Below, one piece after another: positions 27,211 to 36,690 of a DNA stretch of 64,000 nucleotides. Positions within the stretch are counted from its first letter, which is position 1. The number at the start of each line of letters is the position of its first letter. The position numbers were made by a program, and so were the translations under genes. The notes beneath the pieces were generated by a model, which did not search any database, was not told the origin of the DNA, and saw nothing but the letters and a program-made list of their open reading frames with translations. Source of the DNA: Clostridiales bacterium (GTDB lineage: Bacteria; Bacillota; Clostridia; Christensenellales; Aristaeellaceae); the NCBI GenBank assembly GCA_024695415.1, contig JAILIE010000065.1, positions 88,923 through 152,922 of the forward strand, read 5' to 3'.

Positions 27211-28935
27211 TTATCCCTGCACCAGGCTTGATTTTCTGTTTTCGGAGGCCGTGAGCATCTGCTGCGCGTAACCGGAGGCCTCCGGGGAAATCCCGTCAGC
27301 CCCGCTGATCATCCGGGCGATTTCACCGATCCTTCCCTTCCGGTCCAGCTCGCTCACACGGGTCAGAGTCCGGCCGTTCTCAGTTCCCTTGGAAACGAGG
27401 TACTGCCAGTCTCCCGCCGCGGCAAGCTGCGGCAGGTGGCTGACGCAGATGACCTGGTGGCGGCGGGATATCAGGATCATCTTCTCCGCCACGGTCTGCG
27501 CCATGCGGCCGCTGATCCCGGTATCAATCTCGTCGAAGACCATCGTCTCAATGCCGGTATGGCAGGCTTCCAGCACTTTCATCGCCAGCATCAGGCGTGA
27601 GAGCTCGCCGCCGGAAGCGATCTTCGCCAGGGGCATCAGCGGCTCCCCGGGGTTCGGGCAGATCATGAATTCCAGGCTGTCGTCGCCGTTTTCAGACGGC
27701 ATTTTCGGCTTTCCGCCGGTATCCTGCCGGAATTCCACCCGAAAAACGGTCTGGGCCATCCCCAGGTCGGACAGCTCGCGCATCATGTCCTTTTCAAAGC
27801 CGCGGGCAATTTCCATCCTGGATTCGCTCAGGCGGCGGGCGGCGGCGCGGTACACGGCGAGAAGCTCCTTGTGCTCCCGTCCCATCCGGGCGATGCGCTC
27901 CTCCAGCCCGTTCAGGTCCGCCAGTTCCTCCTCCAGCTTTTCATACGCGCTGAGCACGTCCTCCTCGGTGCTGCCGTAACGCCTTTCGAGGCGCCGCAGG
28001 GTCTCCAGGCGGTTTTCAGCCTGCTCCAGGCGGACGGGATCATCCTCGTTGCGCTCCATCATCTGGTTCACCTGGAACGCCACGTCCTCCAGATCAAAAA
28101 AAATGCTGTCGCAACGGTCCGCCAGCGTATCGGCGTCCGGTTCAAAGGACGAAACCGGCCGAAGCAGCCGGGCGGCCTCCCGTATGGACTGCATGGATCC
28201 GGACTGTTCGTCGCCGGACATCAGCAGGCGGTACGCGGCGTGCAGCGCGGTGGAGATCTTCGCCGCGTTCTGCATTTTGCGGATTTCCGCGGTCAGTTTT
28301 TCCTCCTCGCCGGGGTGGATATCCGCGGAGCGCAGGACTTCGATCTCCTTTTCCAGCTGCTGGCTGCGCATCTCCCGGTTTTCATTTTTCCTGACAAGGC
28401 GCGCATATTCCCGGTGATTGGCGATGAAAGCACCGCAGGCGTCCCGGACCTCGGAAAGGAGCCGACGGTGCTCCTCCCCGCCCATCTGGTCCAGATAATC
28501 CAGGTGCGTCCTGGAATCGGCCAGGAACTGGTGTTCGCTCTGTCCGTGCAGGTTCATCAGGAGGGGCGCGATTTCCCGCAGGAAAGACAGCGGCACCAGT
28601 ACGCCGCATACCCTGCAGATATTCTTCCCGGATTCAGAAATTTCCCGGTATACCGTAACCGTCTGCCCGTCGTATTCAATGGATTCCCGCTCCATCAGCT
28701 CCACGATCTTCGGGGACGGGGCGGAAAGGTCGAAAATGGCCTCAACAGAAGCTTTCGTGCAACCGGAACGGATCATCGTCCGGTCCGCGCGGCCGCCGAG
28801 AATCAGGATCACGGAATCCACCACAATGCTTTTACCGGCGCCGGTTTCCCCCGAGAGGACCTGAAGGCCGGGATGGAACTCCAGGTCCAGCTGATCAATC
28901 AGCGCGATATTCCGGATGGAAAGAGATTGAATCAT
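27211..28935 (-). CDS. recN: DNA repair protein RecN
   Basis: RecN is an SMC-like ATPase for double-strand-break repair. The 574 residues have the Walker A motif at 29-36 (GETGAGKS), a long coiled-coil middle (with the EIEVLRSADIHPGEEE region), and a C-terminal head with the signature KIASGGELSRLMLAMK and Walker B VFDEIDTGISGRMA. It directly follows argR with 12 bp between them. spoIVB and spo0A, which often follow recN in spore formers, are absent; ppdK comes next. Confidence 0.96.
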   Translation of the reverse strand: MIQSLSIRNIALIDQLDLEFHPGLQVLSGETGAGKSIVVDSVILILGGRADRTMIRSGCTKASVEAIFDLSAPSPKIVELMERESIEYDGQTVTVYREISESGKNICRVCGVLVPLSFLREIAPLLMNLHGQSEHQFLADSRTHLDYLDQMGGEEHRRLLSEVRDACGAFIANHREYARLVRKNENREMRSQQLEKEIEVLRSADIHPGEEEKLTAEIRKMQNAAKISTALHAAYRLLMSGDEQSGSMQSIREAARLLRPVSSFEPDADTLADRCDSIFFDLEDVAFQVNQMMERNEDDPVRLEQAENRLETLRRLERRYGSTEEDVLSAYEKLEEELADLNGLEERIARMGREHKELLAVYRAAARRLSESRMEIARGFEKDMMRELSDLGMAQTVFRVEFRQDTGGKPKMPSENGDDSLEFMICPNPGEPLMPLAKIASGGELSRLMLAMKVLEACHTGIETMVFDEIDTGISGRMAQTVAEKMILISRRHQVICVSHLPQLAAAGDWQYLVSKGTENGRTLTRVSELDRKGRIGEIARMISGADGISPEASGYAQQMLTASENRKSSLVQG

Positions 28936-28947
28936 CAGGAGCCTCCC

Positions 28948-29403
28948 TTATCCGTGAAAACTCAGTTTCAGCAGCCGGGCGGAAACCTCGGACGCGTCCG
29001 TCTCATCCCGCACCACGACAAAGACGGTATTGTCGCCTGCGATGGTTCCCAGGATTTCCGGCCACTCCATGGTATCGATCGCTTCCGCCGCGACATTGGC
29101 TGAACCGCTCAGCGTCTTGACGACGACCATCTGCCCCGCGTGCTCCACGCTGACCAGCGAGTCGGACAGGATCCGGTTGAGACGGTCGTTGACCGCGGAT
29201 TCCCGTCTGTCCGGCTTGGCATATTTATATCCTCCCCGGTCGCTGGTGACCTTGATCAGGCGCAGTTCCCGGATGTCCCGGGAAATCGTCGCCTGCGTCA
29301 CCCGGTAACCGAGCATGCGCAGCTCAGAGGCGAGCTCCTCCTGGGTTTCGATTTCCTTGGCGGAAATAATCCGCAGTATCTCGTCGTGCCTGGTGGATTT
29401 CAT
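28948..29403 (-). CDS. argR: Arginine repressor ArgR
   Basis: ArgR represses arginine biosynthesis genes as a hexamer with bound arginine. The 151 residues contain an N-terminal winged-helix (STRHDEILRIISAKEIETQEELASEL and VTQATISRDIRELRLIKV) and a C-terminal arginine-binding domain (GTIAGDNTVFVVVRDE). ATG 29403 is preceded by AAAGGAGG; the longer frame from 29442 adds 13 residues that do not fit. It is located between nadK and recN, the common Firmicute arrangement. Confidence 0.93.
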   Translation of the reverse strand: MKSTRHDEILRIISAKEIETQEELASELRMLGYRVTQATISRDIRELRLIKVTSDRGGYKYAKPDRRESAVNDRLNRILSDSLVSVEHAGQMVVVKTLSGSANVAAEAIDTMEWPEILGTIAGDNTVFVVVRDETDASEVSARLLKLSFHG

Positions 29404-29420
29404 GTCGGGTCTTGCCTCCT

Positions 29421-30248
29421 TTACCGGCGCTCGGAGCTCCATTCAATCAGCTTGGTATGAAGCAGGGAAAAGAAGTGATAGGGCCGCAGCCGGATCAGAT
29501 GGATTTTCTGATCGGAACCGGTGACGACGACTTCGTCGCCCGCGCCGAGCGTGCCCATATTCACGCCGTCGATCTGCAACTCGGCCGTCTGCGCGCTTTC
29601 GGCCTGCAGGCGGAAAACGATCCGGGATTCCCCGGAAAGGATGCAGGGGCAGTGCTGAAGGCTGTGGGCGCAGACAGGGGTCAGGATGATACAGTTCATG
29701 CCCGGATAAACGATCGGGCCGCCGGCGGACAGCGAATAACCGGTGGATCCGGTCGGCGTGGCCGCGATCATCCCGTCGGCTGTGAATACGGCGTACTGTT
29801 CGTCGTTGACCGTGCATTCCACCCGGATCAGGCGCGCGTAGCCGCCCCGGGTAATCACCATATCGTTCAGGGCGAGCCAGGAACCGCCCGTCCGCGGATT
29901 CCGGATCTGAAGGAGCATTCTCTCATCCGTGTCAAAACAGCCGGCCAGGATGGATTCGAGCGCGGAAAGAAGACGATCCGGTTCCTCCTCCGTGAGGAAA
30001 CCGACCGTACCGAGGTTGACGCCGAGCAGCGGCGCGTGATACCGCATGGCATACCGGGCGCCGAGCAGCAGCGTTCCGTCCCCGCCGAACGTCAGGATCA
30101 GGTCCGGCACCGGAAAATCGGGATTTTCCTGCGGACGGACGCATTCGATACCGTGCCCGCGGAAAAAAGATTCCGCCTGCGCGGCGAGGCGCGACGCCTC
30201 CGGTTTTTCCGTGTGCGTAACCAAAGCGACTGTATGGAACACAAGCAT
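29421..30248 (-). CDS. nadK: NAD kinase
   Basis: The enzyme phosphorylates NAD to NADP. The 275 residues include the GGDGTLLLGARY motif near residue 55, GVNLGTVGFL, and ATPTGSTGYSLSAGGPIV, which binds NAD. ATG 30248 follows AAAGGGAG. Its own promoter lies between it and tlyA, and it starts the nadK-argR-recN set. Confidence 0.95.
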   Translation of the reverse strand: MLVFHTVALVTHTEKPEASRLAAQAESFFRGHGIECVRPQENPDFPVPDLILTFGGDGTLLLGARYAMRYHAPLLGVNLGTVGFLTEEEPDRLLSALESILAGCFDTDERMLLQIRNPRTGGSWLALNDMVITRGGYARLIRVECTVNDEQYAVFTADGMIAATPTGSTGYSLSAGGPIVYPGMNCIILTPVCAHSLQHCPCILSGESRIVFRLQAESAQTAELQIDGVNMGTLGAGDEVVVTGSDQKIHLIRLRPYHFFSLLHTKLIEWSSERR

Positions 30249-30265
30249 ACTCCCTTTCGGGGATT

Positions 30266-30294
30266 AATATACCATACAATGCATAAATATTCAA
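30266..30294 (-). promoter_or_regulatory. Promoter of nadK-argR-recN
   Basis: On the minus strand, TTGAAT (30294-30289) and TATATT (30271-30266) are 17 bp apart, 17 bp before the nadK start codon. Confidence 0.75.
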
Positions 30295-30311
30295 TCCTTT
30301 GAAAGAAGGGT

Positions 30312-31130
30312 TCAGCGCCCCGCAGAGAGCACGCGGTGCGCTTCGGAGATCACTTCGCTGACCCTTTCCGGGGATACGGGTTCCAGGCCGGGAGCCTTCC
30401 GGCGGATTTCCGAAATGAACTCGATATTGCCCTCCGGGCCGGTGATCGGCGAATAATCCAGGCGAAGCAGGCACAGGCCGGCGGAATCCGTAAACTCCAG
30501 CATCCGGTCGATGACCATGCGGTGGATTTCCGGGTCCCGTACGACGCCCTTCTTCCCCACATTCTCCCGGCCGGCCTCGAACTGGGGTTTGATCAGCGAA
30601 TAGAACACCCCGTCCGGACCCATGATCCGGTCGGCGGCGGGAAGGATCAGGCGAATGGATATAAAGCTGACATCCATGACGGTCACTTCCGGACGGACCG
30701 GAAACATGTCCTCCGTCAGGTACCGGGCATTGGTCCTTTCCATAACCGTGACCCGGGGATCGTTGCGGAGCTTCCAGTCCAGCTGGCCGTATCCGACGTC
30801 GATCGAGTAAACCCTGGACGCGCCGGAAAGAAGGCAGACCTCCGTAAAGCCGCCCGTGCTCGATCCGATGTCCATCACGGTGCGGTTCCGCAGGTCGGCG
30901 TTGAAAACGCGGACCGCCTTCTCCAGTTTCAGCGCGCCACGGCTGACATACTGAAGCTGCGGCGCGCGGATAAGGAGCTCATCCTCCGGACGCACGGGTT
31001 CGGAAGCCTTCAGGATCTTCTTTTCCCCGATATAGACGCTGCCGGCCATGATCGCGGCCTGCGCTTTTTCCCGGCTTTCCGCCAGGCCCCGGTTCACCAG
31101 GGCGACGTCCGCTCTTACTTTTTCGGGCAT
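30312..31130 (-). CDS. tlyA: TlyA family rRNA (cytidine-2'-O)-methyltransferase / hemolysin A
   Basis: The 272 residues comprise an N-terminal S4 domain (KVRADVALVNRGLAESREKA) and an FtsJ-like methyltransferase (MDIGSSTGGFTEVCLLSGASR, then SIDVGYGQL). Known homologues methylate 16S and 23S rRNA; the hemolysin name is historical. ATG 31130 is preceded by GGAGGA and overlaps dxs by 16 bp. The longer frame would reach far into dxs, so it is rejected. It follows dxs, as usual in Firmicutes. Confidence 0.9.
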   Translation of the reverse strand: MPEKVRADVALVNRGLAESREKAQAAIMAGSVYIGEKKILKASEPVRPEDELLIRAPQLQYVSRGALKLEKAVRVFNADLRNRTVMDIGSSTGGFTEVCLLSGASRVYSIDVGYGQLDWKLRNDPRVTVMERTNARYLTEDMFPVRPEVTVMDVSFISIRLILPAADRIMGPDGVFYSLIKPQFEAGRENVGKKGVVRDPEIHRMVIDRMLEFTDSAGLCLLRLDYSPITGPEGNIEFISEIRRKAPGLEPVSPERVSEVISEAHRVLSAGR

Positions 31131-33001
31131 TTTCCATGCTCCTCCAGGTACCTGCTGATTCGTGACGCAATCGCGGCGGCATTGAGGCCGGCGTCCTCCA
31201 GCAGGCGGCTGTGGCTTCCGTGGGACAGGTACCGGTCGGAAATGCCGATGCAGTCCGCGGGCAGCGGGAGATTCAGCCGGCGGCATTCATCGGTGACAAA
31301 GGAACCGAAACCGCCGTGGACCATATGCTCTTCCAGGGTGAAGAAAGGAATGTCGGGGGAAAGCGAGGCGAGGAAATCCGTGTCCGCGGGTTTCAGCGTG
31401 GAACAGTTGACCACGGTGCCGCCCCGGTTTTCGCCGCGCAGGACGGCCTCCGCTTTCAGCGCTTCGGATACCATGCTGCCGCAGGCGAGGATCACGAAGT
31501 GCTCCCCGGTGCGCAAGGCATGCCATTTCCCGAAGGTGAACGGCGGGCGCGGGGCCTCCGTGTCCGGAAGATTCCGGACCGCCTTGGAATACCGGATCGC
31601 GCAGGGACCGTCATGTTCGGCCGTCCAGCGGATCATATCCCGGAGCTCGTCCGGCTCGCAGGGGGAAAGAACGGTCATATTCGGAACGGGCAGAAGCTCC
31701 GCCAGGTCCAGGATTCCATGATGGGTCTGGCCGTCCTCCCCGCCGATTCCGCTCCGGTCCAGCAGGAAAACGACCGGCAGATTCTGCATGCAGACGTCGT
31801 GGATCATCTGGTCGTAGCCGCGCTGGAAAAAGGAGGCGTACACCGCAAGGTACGGACGCATTCCCCCGGCCGCGAGCCCGGCCGCGAGCGTAACGGCATG
31901 CTCCTCGGCGATACCGACGTCGATCAGGCGTTTCGGGTAGCTCTGGGCATAATGGTCCAGGCCGGTGCCGAGCTTCATCGCGGCGGTGATGGCGACGATC
32001 CGCGGATCGTCCCGGGTCATATCCGCGAGCGTATCCGCCATGATATGGCCGCAGGAGGGGGAATCCGGCACTTCGATCCGGTCACCGGTCTCAATATAGA
32101 AGGGCGGCGTGCCGTGGAACGCTTCCGGACGGTCCTCCGCCTGCTCGTATCCGAAACCCTTTTTGGTCAGCACATGGATCACGCAGGGGCTGCTGCACAG
32201 TTTCGCCTTCTCGAAGGTGGATTCCAGGCTGGAAATATCATGGCCGTTGATCGGACCGAAATACTGGAAACCGAGCGCCTCAAAAAACCCGATATCCTTT
32301 TCCCGGACCAGGACGCTTTTGATCAGTTTCTTGGTTCCGTGAATCAGGCGGTAGAGCGGGCGGCCGAGGACCGGAATCTCGGTCAGGTGGCGGACCCGGC
32401 GCTTGGCGCGCTGCCATCCGCCGCTGATCCGGAGGTTCGTCAGGTAGCGCGACAGGGCGCCGACGTTCGGGGCGATACTCATCTCGTTGTCATTCAGGAT
32501 GACGATCAGGCGGGTGCGGCTGTTTCCGGCGTCGTTCAGGGCTTCGTAGCACATTCCGCCCGTCAGGGCGCCGTCGCCCACCACCGCGATCACCTGGTGC
32601 TTCTCCCCCCGGAAATCGCGGGCCCTGGCCAGGCCGAGGGCGGCGGAAATGGCCGTGCTCGCGTGGCCTGTTTCAAAGCAGTCGTACTCGCTCTCACTGC
32701 GTTTGGGAAAGCCGGAGAGGCCTCCGTACTTCCGCAGCGTATGGAATGCGTTCCAGCGGCCGGTCAGCATTTTATGGACATAGCTCTGGTGGCCGACGTC
32801 AAAAACCACGCGGTCCGCGGGCGTGTCAAAAACACGGTGGAGCGCGATGGTCAGTTCCACGATCCCGAGATTGGACGCGAGATGACCGCCGTTTTCCGAT
32901 ACGGTCCGGATCAGTTCACGGCGGATTTCTTCGGCAAGCTGATACAGTTCGTTTTCAGTCAGATGGGCCAGGTCCGCGGGGGAATGGATGTTCTCCAGCA
33001 T
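31115..33001 (-). CDS. dxs: 1-deoxy-D-xylulose-5-phosphate synthase
   Basis: Dxs condenses pyruvate and glyceraldehyde 3-phosphate to DXP with thiamine diphosphate, the first MEP pathway step. The 628 residues show GHQSYVHKMLTGR, the ThDP-binding GDGALTGGMCYEALNDAG with its later NDN, the transketolase-type DRSGIGGEDGQTHHG, and a C-terminal transketolase domain. The pathway is continued by IspDF elsewhere in the window. ATG 33001 follows GAGGTGG. Confidence 0.96.
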   Translation of the reverse strand: MLENIHSPADLAHLTENELYQLAEEIRRELIRTVSENGGHLASNLGIVELTIALHRVFDTPADRVVFDVGHQSYVHKMLTGRWNAFHTLRKYGGLSGFPKRSESEYDCFETGHASTAISAALGLARARDFRGEKHQVIAVVGDGALTGGMCYEALNDAGNSRTRLIVILNDNEMSIAPNVGALSRYLTNLRISGGWQRAKRRVRHLTEIPVLGRPLYRLIHGTKKLIKSVLVREKDIGFFEALGFQYFGPINGHDISSLESTFEKAKLCSSPCVIHVLTKKGFGYEQAEDRPEAFHGTPPFYIETGDRIEVPDSPSCGHIMADTLADMTRDDPRIVAITAAMKLGTGLDHYAQSYPKRLIDVGIAEEHAVTLAAGLAAGGMRPYLAVYASFFQRGYDQMIHDVCMQNLPVVFLLDRSGIGGEDGQTHHGILDLAELLPVPNMTVLSPCEPDELRDMIRWTAEHDGPCAIRYSKAVRNLPDTEAPRPPFTFGKWHALRTGEHFVILACGSMVSEALKAEAVLRGENRGGTVVNCSTLKPADTDFLASLSPDIPFFTLEEHMVHGGFGSFVTDECRRLNLPLPADCIGISDRYLSHGSHSRLLEDAGLNAAAIASRISRYLEEHGKCPKK

Positions 33002-33041
33002 AGCTTCGCCACCTCAGTACGGGAAAACCGGCGGAAAGCCG

Positions 33042-34268
33042 TTAAATTCCCTTCGTTCCGGATAGTTTACCGGCGCCTTTCGCGCCCTTGGCGCCCTTGG
33101 CCCCGCCGGACGCGCTCTTCAGGATATCGCTGGTGAACGCGTAATTCGCGCGGTTTTTGTCCGATGCGGCCCTTTCCGCGCAGGCGATCATCCGGTCGAT
33201 CAGTTTCGCGTAGGGCAGTCCGTCATATTCCCAGAGATAGAAGGCCAGGCTTCCGGGAATCGTGTTGATTTCGGTGATATAGAGCTTTTCGCTCGCCTTG
33301 TCGAACATATAGTCGATCCGGACGACGCCCTTACAGTCCAGCATCCGGAAAATCTGCCGGCTCAGGTCCTGGATCAGCAGCTTCAGCTCCTCCTCGATCG
33401 GAGCGGGCAGCACGCGGTGCAGGCTCGCCATTCCCTTGCTGCCGCCGGACGCGAGGTATTTTTCACGGAAGTCAAGGAATTCGGTGGAATTCAGGGGCAT
33501 CTCGATGGAGGAGGCGGTCACGTCGTCGTCGTATCCGAGCACGCTGCAGTTCAGTTCGATCGGATGGTCCAGGCCTTTTTCCACCAGCACCCGCCGGTCG
33601 TATTCGAAGGCGAGCTCCAGACTGTCGCGAAGCTCCTCCTCATCGTCCGCGCGGCTGACGCCGATGCTGGAGCCCAGGTTGGCGGGCTTGATAAAGACCG
33701 GGAAACCGAGCTGATCACGGACGCGCCCGATCACGTCATCGGGGGCGGACTCATACATGGAGCGCGTGAACCATTCGCCCGGAAGCACCGGCAGGCCGGC
33801 GCCGCGGAAAAACTGCTTCATCATGATTTTGTCCATGCCCAGGGCGCTGCCGGCGACACCGGTGGACGTATAGGGAATATTGGCCAGCTCCAGCATGCCC
33901 TGCAGCGTGCCGTCCTCCCCGTTCAGCCCGTGCATGACGACGATATAGACGTCGACGCGGGCGGCGATCTCCAGTTTTTCCTTCGCGAAAAGGCCCGAGC
34001 CTCTGGTATGGGTCATCAGGGCGCCGGAGCCGGATGTCAGGTCCGGGAATACCTTCGTGATGCCGGCGGCGTTCGGGTTGAAGGGCTGGAACGCGCGGAT
34101 ATCCGTCAGCTTATCCCCGGTATACCAGTTGCCGGATTCGTCGATATAGACCGGAATGACGTCGTACTGTTCCCGGTCGACATGGCGCATCAGCTGGATC
34201 GCGCTGATGATCGCCACTTCCCGCTCGCAGCTCCGGCTTCCGAAAATGACACCGATTTGCTTTTTCAT
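33042..34268 (-). CDS. ddl: D-alanine--D-alanine ligase with Lys/Gly/Ala-rich tail
   Basis: Ddl joins two D-alanines for peptidoglycan precursors. The 408 residues are longer than typical Ddl (about 310-370). The N-terminus has VIFGSRSCEREVAIISA, a variant of the usual loop. The ATP-grasp core has FIKPANLGSSIGVSRA, LELAFEYDRRVLVEKGL and the metal site TEINTIPGSLAFYLWE. The Tyr in FEYD suggests D-Ala rather than D-Lac as acceptor; this is inferred from family recall. After residue 385 the tail repeats GAK three times (GGAKGAKGAKGAG). It sits 15 bp after the Mur ligase gene, a sensible partnership. Confidence 0.93.
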   Translation of the reverse strand: MKKQIGVIFGSRSCEREVAIISAIQLMRHVDREQYDVIPVYIDESGNWYTGDKLTDIRAFQPFNPNAAGITKVFPDLTSGSGALMTHTRGSGLFAKEKLEIAARVDVYIVVMHGLNGEDGTLQGMLELANIPYTSTGVAGSALGMDKIMMKQFFRGAGLPVLPGEWFTRSMYESAPDDVIGRVRDQLGFPVFIKPANLGSSIGVSRADDEEELRDSLELAFEYDRRVLVEKGLDHPIELNCSVLGYDDDVTASSIEMPLNSTEFLDFREKYLASGGSKGMASLHRVLPAPIEEELKLLIQDLSRQIFRMLDCKGVVRIDYMFDKASEKLYITEINTIPGSLAFYLWEYDGLPYAKLIDRMIACAERAASDKNRANYAFTSDILKSASGGAKGAKGAKGAGKLSGTKGI

Positions 34269-34283
34269 ACTCTTTCCTCCGCG

Positions 34284-35906
34284 TTATTCCGAATAATTGT
34301 CCGGCAGGTCGTTTTCGAACAGGACGGTGTCCCCGGGTTTGACCACCGAACGCATATACGCCGCCGCGTCGTCCAGCGTATCGGCGACATGGATGTTTTC
34401 CTCCGGGAATCCGCCGGCGGCGAGGCCTTCCCGGATGGCGGCGCTGCGTTTCTTCCCGACCAGGACGGCGATATCGCAGCAGCCGCACATCATTTCGCCG
34501 AAGCGCCGGTTCATTTCCTGTTCCGCGGCGCCGAGTTCCACCATGCCGGGCGTAATGACAATCCTCGTGGGAGAGAAGCTTTTCAGAACCTGGAAAGCCT
34601 GTTCCGCGCCGCGGATATTACTGTTGAATGCGTCGTCGATAATGGTAATGCCGCCGGGGTTTTCAATCAGCTCGAGCCGGTGCTCCACCGGTTTGATCTT
34701 CGCGATACCACGGGCGATCTGCTCCGGCGTCAGCCCGAGCTCAAGCGCCACGGACGCGCAGAGCAGGATATTCCGGATGTTCAGTTCGCCCAGCATCCGC
34801 GTGGAGCAGGGCGTTTTCCCGGAGCGCGTGCAGAGCAGGAAACGGCTTCCCTCCGGGGTCACGGCAATGTCCTCAGCCCAGACGTCATCCCGTCCGGAAT
34901 CCAGTCCGGCGATCGACTTCGGCTTGCCGGTCTTTTCGTACAGGTCCCGGCAGATACCCCCGTCATCCGCGAAGAAACAGTGACCTTCAGCCGGGATGGC
35001 ATCCATCAGCTCATATTTGGTTTTCGCCACGCGCTCCACCGTCCGGAACGTATCCAGGTGCTGAGGGCCGACAGAGGTCAGCACGCCGTACACCGGATGG
35101 ACCAGGCGGCACATTTCCTTAATATCGCCGACATGGCGCGCGCCCATCTCCGCGACGAAAACACGGTGGCCGGGCTCCAGGGAGGAGCGGATCACCTTGG
35201 TCACTCCCATGGGCGTGTTGTAGCTGGAGGGAGTGACCAGAGTATGGTATTTTTCCTCCAGGATGGTTCCGAGGATAAACTTGACGCTGGTTTTTCCCCA
35301 GCTGCCGGTGATGCCGATCCGGATCAGGTCCTTCCGGCTGTCAAGAATCCGGCGGGCGTCGCGGAAATACATCTCGCTGATCAGTTTTTCAACGGGCCAC
35401 GCGATAAGGCCGGTCAGGGCGATCCACAGCGGGAGGAACAGCGGGAACAGGAAAAGCATGTACCCGGCGGGATTCACGCCCGCCTCCCTTTCCGCGGAAG
35501 CGGCATTGAAGCCGATGGAACGGAACAGAACCAGGATCAGGAAAAAGCATATCAGGGAAACCGCGTACAGGCGTTTGACCCGGGGGGTGTAGCGAAGCGG
35601 TTTCTTCGCGTTCCGCTCTGACAGGAAGCGGCCGGTCAGGGCGCCCGCGGCGATGACGATGAAGGAAACCAGCACCTGGGAAAGGACTTCCATCTCCTCC
35701 GGGATCAGCAGGGCCAGCAGCGCGGCGGAAACAGTCCACACCGCGAACATCATAAGACCGGGAAGGACCGCTTTGAGCAGGTTGCGCCGGAGCGTCCGGA
35801 AATAGCCCGGATGCTGATAGCTTTCCAGCTGGAAATAATGAATCAGCCTTTTGGCGGCAAGCAGGCAGCCGAGTGCCAGCGCCGCCATGACCAGCCAGGG
35901 AAACAT
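34284..35906 (-). CDS. Membrane-anchored MurF-like Mur ligase
   Basis: The 540-residue protein joins about five hydrophobic segments (roughly 3-17, 48-70, 75-92, 110-128 and 148-170) to a complete Mur ligase. The P-loop is GITGSWGKTSVKF near residue 197. Other landmarks are the VAEMGARHVGDI and SVGPQHLDTF segments, the EHRLELIENPGGITIIDDAFNSN motif region, and a C-terminal domain. The sequence best fits MurF, which adds D-Ala-D-Ala to UDP-MurNAc-tripeptide, and its neighbour ddl supports this. It could instead be a related ligase for another substrate. ATG 35906 follows GGAGG. Confidence 0.82.
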   Translation of the reverse strand: MFPWLVMAALALGCLLAAKRLIHYFQLESYQHPGYFRTLRRNLLKAVLPGLMMFAVWTVSAALLALLIPEEMEVLSQVLVSFIVIAAGALTGRFLSERNAKKPLRYTPRVKRLYAVSLICFFLILVLFRSIGFNAASAEREAGVNPAGYMLFLFPLFLPLWIALTGLIAWPVEKLISEMYFRDARRILDSRKDLIRIGITGSWGKTSVKFILGTILEEKYHTLVTPSSYNTPMGVTKVIRSSLEPGHRVFVAEMGARHVGDIKEMCRLVHPVYGVLTSVGPQHLDTFRTVERVAKTKYELMDAIPAEGHCFFADDGGICRDLYEKTGKPKSIAGLDSGRDDVWAEDIAVTPEGSRFLLCTRSGKTPCSTRMLGELNIRNILLCASVALELGLTPEQIARGIAKIKPVEHRLELIENPGGITIIDDAFNSNIRGAEQAFQVLKSFSPTRIVITPGMVELGAAEQEMNRRFGEMMCGCCDIAVLVGKKRSAAIREGLAAGGFPEENIHVADTLDDAAAYMRSVVKPGDTVLFENDLPDNYSE

Positions 35907-35909
35907 GGC

Positions 35910-36689
35910 TCAAGCCTCCTTCAGAAAACCGGATACGATCAGGTTGAAACGGGAAAGCTGCTCCAGGTAAGCGAAATGCGTTCCGCCCTCAAAAAGAACC
36001 AGTCCGCAGTCCGGAATCCGTTTTTCCATCTCCTTCGCCATCCAGAGCGGTGTCTCGGTATCCCCGTCCCCCCAGATCAGGAGCGTGCTCTGCTGAATAT
36101 GTTCATAGCAGTCCGTCAGGTCCTGGCTGATTACCTTGACAAAGGTCTTCCGCATTTCCGGATCCAGCGCGTTGTAATCCCGGCTGCCGTATTTCCGCCG
36201 GAGGCGTTCCTCCATGGAATCGGCCGCGGAACGCAGGAAAGGGATCTTCCGGAGGGATTCGGCGCGGCTTTTCAGCTTCTTATACGTTTCCTGGCGCTTT
36301 TTCGCTTCTTCGGACGGACGGGGGCGTATGCCCGCGGCGCCGGTGAAAACGATCCGGCGGAACGCGTCGGGATGGCCGGACGCGATCCAGGCGGCCACGC
36401 GGCAGCCGAAGCTGTGGGCGATGACGGAGCAGGGCGTGAACGAGGTTTCCCGCAGAAGGGCCAGGACGGTGTCCGCGTATTCGGGAACCCCCCAGGGTTC
36501 CGGCGGCCGGCCGCTTTCCCCGTGTCCGGGAAAATCCAGGATCAGGACGCGGTGGTCCTTTATCAGCGCGTCCGCCACCGGCTTCATCAGGGAAATATCG
36601 CATCCCCAGCCGTGCAGGAGAAGGACGTTGCTTCCTCCCTCCCCGTACATCTCGTAATGGACGGCGGTTCCGTTAATCGTTGTAAACAT
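35910..36689 (-). CDS. Alpha/beta hydrolase
   Basis: The 259 residues show a canonical alpha/beta-hydrolase fold: LLLHGWGCD (oxyanion region), a nucleophile Ser in VIAHSFGCRVAAW (first residue Ala instead of the usual Gly), an acid in IWGDGDTETP, and a His in GGTHFAYLEQ. The substrate is unknown. ATG 36689 follows AGGAG. It lies between a GNAT gene and the Mur ligase in one operon, separated by only 1 and 3 bp, so a cell-envelope role is possible but unproven. Confidence 0.88.
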   Translation of the reverse strand: MFTTINGTAVHYEMYGEGGSNVLLLHGWGCDISLMKPVADALIKDHRVLILDFPGHGESGRPPEPWGVPEYADTVLALLRETSFTPCSVIAHSFGCRVAAWIASGHPDAFRRIVFTGAAGIRPRPSEEAKKRQETYKKLKSRAESLRKIPFLRSAADSMEERLRRKYGSRDYNALDPEMRKTFVKVISQDLTDCYEHIQQSTLLIWGDGDTETPLWMAKEMEKRIPDCGLVLFEGGTHFAYLEQLSRFNLIVSGFLKEA

Positions 36690-36690
36690 C

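Noticed and set aside
33042..33120. Short tandem DNA repeat array at the ddl 3' end
   Set aside because: The repeated bases are explained by the GAK codons of the tail and are too few to be an array.
33417..35621. Plus-strand open frame of 734 codons opposite ddl and the Mur ligase
   Set aside because: It spans two well-supported genes on the other strand and shows no protein motif.
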